From Nymphaea colorata (Eukaryota > Streptophyta > Magnoliopsida > Nymphaeales > Nymphaeaceae), in the NCBI RefSeq assembly GCF_008831285.2, contig NC_045143.1, forward strand, positions 4,845,503 to 4,909,502: 64,000 nt of DNA. Direction: 5' to 3'. Both the position numbers and the translations under genes were made by a program. Each line of letters opens with the position of its first letter. Within the stretch, counting starts at the first letter, position 1. The notes below the pieces were generated by a model, which was given only the letters and a program-made list of their open reading frames with translations, was not told the DNA's origin and searched no databases. Shown piece after piece: positions 51,801 to 60,800 of this stretch.

Positions 51801-54800
51801 GATCCCATTATCTAGTAGATACTCAGTAAATTCATTAGAAATAAATTCACCACCACCATCACATTGAAAATGCACAATATTGCTGGAATATTTGTTCCGA
51901 ACCAAAGCATGAAATTGAGTAAACAGGCGGAACACTTCTGATTTGTGTTTGATGAAGTGAATCCAAGTATATCGGGAATATGAATCAATAAAAATAACAT
52001 AATATCTACTCTCAGAAGAAGAAGGAATTGGAGCAGGCCCCCAAACATCAGAATGTATAGTGTCAAAAACCTTTGAAGCTCTTTTATTTATTAATTGAAA
52101 AGGAAGGGCATGGCTCTTACAGAGATGACAACTCGAGCACATGCTGGACTCACTGACTGAACTCAGACTGGACTTATCTAAGAGCCCGTCTGCAACAAGA
52201 CTTCGAACAAAAGACTGACTACAATGAGCTAACCGACCATGCCAAATGGATGGCTTATTATATTCTGCGACATTGATTTCACTATGAATTGAAAAGGATG
52301 GATCTGAAGAGTGAGATTTTGACAACTTTGGAGCTTCTTCAAGAACATACATGTCGCCTTTGCGAGTGCCCTCAGCGAACGTCCTCTTGGTTCGAGCATC
52401 CTTGACATAAACAGAAGACGGTGTAAATTCAACAAAGGAGTGAGTATCATCAATCAGTTTGGACACTGAGATAATATTTTTCTTGACACTTGGAACAACA
52501 AAGACATCCTTTAATGGAATGGAAGAGGAACCCATAGATATTTGTGCATTTCCAATGTGCGATATTGTGTGATGGGAACCATCTCCCGTGACAACTGAGC
52601 CTTGATCTAAATAAGGGAAAACACTAGATAAAGTACCTGTGTCACCAGTAACATGGGCTGCTGCTCCAGAGTCCACATACCACTCTCCTTGCTCATTTTG
52701 CTTCAAGTGGAGCTTAGATAAGGCTGTCATAAGAAGTTGTTGCACCTCCGATGAAACATTTGATGTTGGATTTGAGCTAGATGAGGATGAAACGGACCCT
52801 GCTGCTGCCTTGTTTTCACGCCTGACTTGATTATTCTTATTCTGAGGATTGTGCCAACATTCTGATTTCACATGTCCCCTCCTATTACAATAAAAGCAAG
52901 TTGGAACCCTTCTAGATGTGGCAACAGTAGTATTCATGCCTGGTGGTGTCGGGAGAATCCCTCTTCCCATTCCTGCCTGAGGAGTCCAAGGTCGAGTACG
53001 ATTCCCTTGCAATGCATGTGTTCCTGTGAACAATACATTGTGGCTGTGGGGAGAAGTCAAATTCTGTCGCTGGACACGACTAGCTTCGTGTTGAAATAAC
53101 TTGGCTTTCAGATCTTCAAAAGATGGGAGGATAGGTAAAACCTCCAAGGCTGTGCAAAAAATATCAAACTCTGTTCCCAGGCCACTCAAGGCTTGTTGCA
53201 CTTTGTCTTTATCGCTGACAGGATGTCCAATGGCAGCAAGTTGATCACTTACGTTTTTTATTTCATTCAGATATTCCAAAACTGTACGCGTCCCACGCTT
53301 GATATCCTGAAATTGTCTTCTTAATTGCAGAAACCGTGCTTCCGATACTTGAGAATACGTTGTGGCAAGGGTAGACCACAATTCTAAGGCTGTCAAATCA
53401 TCATCAATGCCTCCTAATACCTCCTCTGACAAGGTAGAAGTAATATATGCGACAAGTGACTGGTCGTGGGCCAGCCAAACATCATATTCAGGATTACTTT
53501 CCGTAAGAGTATCATATTCAATGCTAGTTTCACTTCCAGCCGAAGCCCCAATAGCTTGATCTCCCACTACGGTCTTCTTCACTTCACGGTAAATATATTT
53601 TGGAGGTGCTGGAGTAGTGCCATCGATATGCCCATAGAGTCTATGACTTTTAATAAATGGAACAATTTGACGTTTCCAAGTCAAATAGTTACTATGATTC
53701 AATTTTTGGGAAATAAGTTGGGAGAGAAAACTGGAGGATAGAAGAGAGGGCGTCGGCTGATCCATGACTGAATAAAGATGATTAGGGCAGACAACGTGAG
53801 GCAGAAAACAGAATTAGGGCAAAAAACGGACCGGAATTAGGGCAGAAAACAGAATTAGGGCAGAAAACAGAATTGAGGTAGAAAACAGAATTAGGGCAAA
53901 AACGGACTGAAATTAGGGCAAATGGATTTAGGGCAAATCACACAAGATTCAAGGCAGAAACAGAAATGAGGGATATCCACGCCAGAAATGAGTACTTAGG
54001 GCAGATTAGGGATAATCACGTCAAACTGAAACCACTCACCGGAGGACGAGGGAACCTGGCTCTGATACCATGTAAGAATCTTTGCTTATGCACGTCTCTC
54101 CGTCTGAAATCTGCTAGAATGAGAAGAAGAAGTAGAAGAGAAGACAAATGGAGAAAGAGAGTCACCGGCAGTTTTAGCCGTGTGATCCTTAAGCTATATT
54201 AAAGAATAAACCTAATCAGGTTATAACAAAATGTACACAAATTATATAACATTTACAGATGTGCCACCGCCTAGTATGTTTAGGCGTGTGGATTAGAAAA
54301 CAAGTGGATCGGGTCTGAATAGACCCGAACCTCCATACGCTAACAGTTATATGTATACACGAACACAGAATATGCATGGATTTTACAGTCCTGTTTAAAC
54401 AAAAATCTAATTGAAACTGCAAAACTGTGAAATAAACTAAGAAAAGAGGCAGAGATACAAAGAGAGAGTGAGAGGTGGAGATAAAGAGAGAAAGAGCGAT
54501 AGAGAAAGGAAAAAAGAACTGGAAAACCGAAGCAGAACAACAAGAGGGTTCTTCTTGGAGCACAGGCAATTGAAGCAAGGAAGACAAAGTGGAAAACTGA
54601 CAGAAGACGAGTGCCTTCGGTCACTGCCTTGCCAGGGAAAGCCACCGCTCACCAAATACAAAAAATCGAAGATGGGTTGGGCTGACTGATGCTTCCGCTG
54701 TGGAGGAACAGCCTTTGACAGTTTACTGTGTGTGTACAATGTGAAGTTAAAAAAATAAAAGGCCTAAGTTTTGGACATTGTCAAAATTGACCAAGTACAC

Positions 54801-57800
54801 GATTGGACAGATTTTTCATTGGGTGCACTGGCCGGACACAACACGGCAGCTGCACCCAAGCTGTGTCCACAGCTGCACACGTGTCAACATGGGTACCTTG
54901 CCATTTTGTAACTGTCCATGTTACATAGATGGTAAGAGAAATAGCTCCTAATGATGTTTCTGATGGTCCCGCAACCATGGGTGTAACTTTATGCACAACA
55001 ATAGTTTTGATTATTTTGTTAGTGTGTTGCTTCTTTATTCTGTGATTTGGACTAAATTTATGTTCTGCTTCTAGACATCTCGTATTTGGTATTATGTTTT
55101 CTATGATCTAATATTACTTGCAGAATGGGATCTTGGAGGCTTCCCTCTTTGGTTATTAAATGTGGAACCACCTATCAGGTTGCGATCATCAGATCATGCA
55201 TATCTTGTCTTTGTATGTGATATCAGTATTCTCTATTTTGTATGTCCAAGGAGAAAATTGCAGGTGTATCACTTGGTTTATATTTTCTTGCAGGTTGAGA
55301 AATGGTGGAGCATGCTGCTGCCCAAGATTGTTCCCCTTCTGTATAATAATGGTGGACCAGTAATTATGGTTCAGGCAAGTGCACTTTTGTGCCAAATATT
55401 CAGTCCATAGATTTTCTAGATATATTTTGCTGATTCAGCATTCGTTTCTTTTTCACCATTTATCTTCCTGGTGAAATCCCTTATCTCATATTCCTCTTAC
55501 TAGTAAGGTGGACCTTGAATATGTTCCAATTTGTGCAGATTGAAAATGAATATGGATCATTTGGAGATGACAAATCGTATCTTCACAGCTTAGTGAAGTT
55601 GGCTCGACAACACGTTGGTGATGATGTTATTTTGTGAGAACAGTCTCAAGCTGTTTGCCTTTAACTTGAGAATTCCTGATTATGCCCTTAGATATGTCTA
55701 TTCTATAGAAAGCCATTTATCTTAAATGATTAGTTAAACGCAAAACAATTTGAATAAACATATTTTTGGACCAATTGTAATGCACACTGTGTGTTGAAGA
55801 CTTGCTTTTGTGTAATGTCTGCAATTTTACTCACCATGGTATGTATTCCTTCTTGTTGCTTCTGCAGGTATACAACTGATGGTGGAACTAGAGAAACTCT
55901 TGACAAAGGAACTATCAGAGGAGCTGATGTCTTTTCTGGTAAATTTTCTTCAGATTGTAAGTTGTGGAATTTTTTTTAAACTTCATGATAATCAGACCAA
56001 TGCATTTTTACAGTGGGGATTTTCTTGCCTATAGACATAAAGTTATAAACTATTTCTTGCCCACTTATCTGTGATATTTATTTTTAATGGATAAGTACCG
56101 GCTTAGACTTTCAGTATAGGATTGGCAATAAAATATATGTTTAGAATCTTTTGTAAATGTCTTGAGTCCAGTGCCAAAGGATGTCTAGGGGAAAATAGGT
56201 AAAAAGAAAGATCTTTCCACAGAAAGTTCCATCTATAGGCATTAGCTATTAAGGCTCATCTTAATGGCATTCTGCATCTGGGTTTTTTTGTCTCTCAGCA
56301 TGACTGGACATGCTGGTCCTATGGAAAAAAAAAAAATTTAGTGTTATAATACATATGAAAATGTTGTCTAGGCACTGCTATGGAGATGTATTTATATCTC
56401 TTTTCTTTATTTTGCAGCGGTAGATTTTTCTACTGGCGAAAATCCCTGGCCTATATTTGAGTTGCAGAAAAAATATAATGCACCTGGAAAATCACCTCCT
56501 CTTTCATCGTGAGTATGCCATATATGGTTAGGTTTTCAGCAATTCAAGCTATTTCTTATGAGCATTATGCTTATTTCAGGGAATTTTACACTGGTTGGCT
56601 TACACATTGGGGGGAAAAAATGGCTAAAACTGATGCAAAATGGACAGCTGCTGCATTAGATAATATACTGTCCAGAAATGCATCTGTTGTTCTCTATGTC
56701 TGTAGCGAAACCCTTCCTAGTGCCTATATGTTGCTGATGTTCTGATATGGTATAAACAATATTTTTTTGTGCACTTACAGATGGCTCATGGTGGAACAAA
56801 TTTTGGCTTCTATAGCGGTGCAAATACTGGCCAGATTTCTGCTGACTACAAACCAGACCTTACTTCTTATGATTACGTGAGAATTCCCCAGCTGAATGGA
56901 AATAAACTTGCTCCTATGTATTAGCAATTGTTTGGTTCTTGATTCATAATCTCTCTCTGTTAGGATGCTCCAATACAAGAATCTGGGGATGTGGATAATC
57001 CAAAATATAAAGGTATAAATGAGAGAATATCTGTAGTGATGTTTTTGCACCTGGATTTAAATGGACTGTTGCCGCCTGCGTCCGATTACATAAGCTTGAC
57101 AGAATTTATAAATGTGACTATAACAGTCACTAAAGAAGAATATGATAGAAAAAGACACTAAGGCTACTTGAAAAGATATTAATCTTATTGAAAGAAAACT
57201 CAATGGCTGTGTAAAACAACATACATTCTACAAGAGATTGCTAAAATATATATATAAGAGACAAGAAAGAAGAAGAGGCTAAAGAAGAGTGGTTCTAGCC
57301 GTTGGGAGTTCCAACGGCTAGAATGAGGAGGGCAAAAAGAAAAGAAAAGAAAATAAAAAGAAAATAAAATGTAAAAGAAAAGAAAAAGAAAATAAAATGT
57401 AAAAGAAAATAAAATGTAAAATACCTAAGCTAAAAACCTAGTTACAATATCACTATGAGATCTTATTTCTTAACACCCCCCTTAAACTTACGGTGTTATC
57501 ACCGAAAGTTTATCTAAAAGAAAGTTGAATCTGGGAGAACATAGAGGCTTGGTGAAGAAGTCAATCAGTTGGAACTCGGAGGAGACATATGGGAGCTTGA
57601 TAGTCTTCTTCAAAAGTTATTCACGAACATAGTGACAATCCATCTCTATATGCTTTGTTCATTCATGGAATGTTTGATTCTTGGCAATGTAGATAGAACT
57701 CTTGTTGTCGCAGCACAAATCAGTGGGTTCTTCAATTCTTGTTCTCATATCAAGAAGCATTTGACGAAGCCAAACAATTTCCATAGTTGTAGCACAAATC

Positions 57801-60800
57801 AGTGGGTTCTTCAATTCTTGTTCTCATATCAAGAAGCATTTGACGAAGCCAAACAATTTCCATAGTTGTAGTAGCCATGACTCGATATTCAGCTTCAATA
57901 GAGGATAGGGAGACTTTCTGTTGCTTCTTGCACTTCCATGAGATGAGTGATTCTCCTAAAAAAACACAAAAACCAGTAGTTGAGTGTCTATCATTTAGAT
58001 CTCCTCCCCAATCAGCATCAATATAAGCAATCAAGTTTAAGGAGGAAGAGGAAGACATAAATACTCCCTTATTTATTGTTCCCTTAATGTATCTAATGAT
58101 ACGAAGAACTGCTCCCATATGAACGGTTGATGGAGCATGTTGAAATTGACTCACATTATGAACTGTATGAGCAATATCAGGCCGAGTGATGCTAAGATAC
58201 ATTAAAGAGCCCACAAGCTGTCGGTAAGGAGTGAGATTGATAAGAGGAATTCCATCATCAATCTTCTTTTTGTTTCCTACTGCTTCAGGAGTTTCTGTGA
58301 CCTTATCATCTGTTATGCCTGATTTAGCAATGATCTCTGCAGCAAACTTAGTTTGTGACAAAAAATATCCTCTAGTAGAATATGCAACCTCAATACCCAA
58401 GAAATATGTTAGAAAACCTAAATCTTTCATTTCAAAAGTTTTCTGTAGTAATCTCTTATGTTCTTTAATACCTTCCTTATCACTACCTGTAATGATCATG
58501 TCGTCAACATACAGTAGGAAGACTATGATACCTGCAGTAGTATTCTTAACAAACAAGGCAGTGTCAGTTAAACATGAATGAAATCCATAATCAGAAATAA
58601 CAGAGTTAAAACGGTCAAACCAAACTTTAGGAACTTGTTTGAGGCCATAAAGAGCCTTCTTAAGTCTAAGAACTTTTTCTTGTGGAATAGACAAACCAGG
58701 TGGTACTTCCATATAAACTTCTTCCATAAGATTTCCATTTAAAAAAACATTTTTAACATACATTTAATATATGTTCCAGTTTTTAATGGATGCTAAAGCA
58801 ATAAGAGTCCTAACAGTAGTCATTCTAGCTACAGGGGCAAAAGTTTCCTCATAGTCAATACCATACTCTTGTGTATAACCTTTTACTACAAGTCTCGCCT
58901 TATATCTTTCTAGAGATCCATCACTTCTAGTCTTCACCTTGTAAACCCACTTGCATCCAATAGTCTTTTTTCCTATAGGTAAGTCTTGTATTTCCCAAGT
59001 TTGGGTTTTTCTCAAGGCATCTAATTCTTCTAACATGGCATTCTTCCACTCAATATATTTGGAGGCTTCATTAAAAGTAGAAAGTTCAAAATGACAGGGA
59101 ATGACATTAATTCTAGCTCTATGAGTTGGGGTAAAAGTCTCATATGACACAAACCTATTGGGTTGTCTTACATTTCTAGTGGATCTTCTAAGGTTTTCTT
59201 CACTTTGTGGAGTTGGTTGGAGATCAATAGTCTCATGATGTTCTCCTTCACCAACATCATGTTGCCGGTTTCTTCTATGATATGTGATTATATCCTTGGC
59301 TACTTCATTATCATTTTCATCAGTGTTATTATCATCAACATCATGCATTTCATCATCACATTGAGAGAGATACTTAAATTAAAAGGAATAGTCATTGTTG
59401 TGTTGTGATTCTCCACAAGTTTTGAATCCATTTTCGTCTTCACAAAACTTTACATTTCTTGAAACTGTGATCTTGTCTTTGACTGGGTCATAACGTTTAT
59501 ATTCTTTTTGTGTTTCAGAATAACCAATGAAAACACACTCAATAACTTTTGAATTTAGTTTATCAGCCTTGTCATTAAGAACAAAACATTTGCTACCAAA
59601 AACACGAAGCCTTTTGAAATCAGGTTCATATTTGAATAATTTTTCAAAAGGGGTTGTATTATTTAAAGCTTTTGAAGGCATTCTATTTATGAGATATACA
59701 GAGGCTAGAGCTGTTTCGGCCCAAAAGTTTTTAGGCACATTTTTGGCAATAAGAAGAGTTCTAGTTGTTTCAATTATGTGCCTATGTTTTCTTTCAGAAA
59801 GTCCATTTTGTTGAGGTGTTCTTGAACAAGATTTTTGATGGACTATTGCATAGTTTTCTAAATATCTTTTGAACTCATTTGAAATGTATTCTCCTTCAGA
59901 ATCAGTCCTTAGAATTTTTAATTTAGCATTAAACTGTGTTTGAACTAAGTTGTGAAAATTTTTGAACATGTCAAAAACCTCATATTTGTATCTTAAGAAA
60001 TATATCCAACAATATCTAGTAAAATAATCAACAAATATCACATAATATGATAGCTCTCCTTTTGACATGATAGGAGAGGGTCCCCACACATCGGAATGAA
60101 CAAGCTCAAAAGGAAAAGAGGCAAAGAAACTTCTTTGTCCAAAAGATAAGGATTTCATTTTTTCATGTATACAATCATTATATTTGAAATTCTCAATACA
60201 AGCGTCCTTGATAGGACTCATCATAGACAATTTTTTAATGTTTGGATGACCTAATCTTTGATGCCAAACATTGATATCAACATTTTTCACATGGTGACAA
60301 AAATTTTCTTTGGGGATACATAAATTGTCCATGTAGTAAAGGTCTCTTTTTCTAAAACCTTCCCCAATCAATCTCCCGGTTTGGTGATCCTGTACCAAAC
60401 ATTTATTTGATGAGAAAACAATGTCAAAACCAAGATCTGAAATTTGAAATACGGAAAGTAAGTTAAGATTAAGTCTAGGAACATAACTAACTTTTGGAAT
60501 AAAGAACTTTTGTTTTCTAAATTCTTTTTCAAAATCCCCAATCCCCTTAACATTCATAGATGTTCCATCGGCGGTAACTACATTAGATTCTTTTCTTGCT
60601 TGTTCAAAATTGGTCAAAGCTGATATATTTGGTGTCATATGAAAAGATGCATCGGAATCTAAAAGCCAAGGAAACATACCGGGAGTGTTGGAGGTGGATG
60701 CCGTTGTTGCTAGTGCTCCGGGATTCGACTCCTTGATCATAGGTTGAAGCACCGACATGATTTGATTCAATGTTGTGGAGATTGATGACAGATCACATCC

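Larger units (their letters stand above)
49180..54345 (-). mobile_element. Copia-2: complete, young Ty1/copia LTR retrotransposon, antisense to host gene
   Basis: A 5166-bp element in beta-galactosidase intron 3. It has 275-bp LTRs that I find identical by eye, a tRNA-Met PBS beside the 54071-54345 LTR, a single Gag-Pol frame, and a polypurine tract beside the other LTR. The perfect 5-bp target duplication is GTTAT (49175-49179, 54346-54350). The LTR sequence is unrelated to Copia-1 and the protein clearly differs, so this is a separate family. Identical LTRs mean a very recent insertion. Confidence 0.98.

Noticed and set aside
53803..54015. Interstitial telomere repeat
   Set aside because: The CCCTAA cores sit inside longer irregular units confined to the Copia-2 leader, so this is not a TTTAGGG array.
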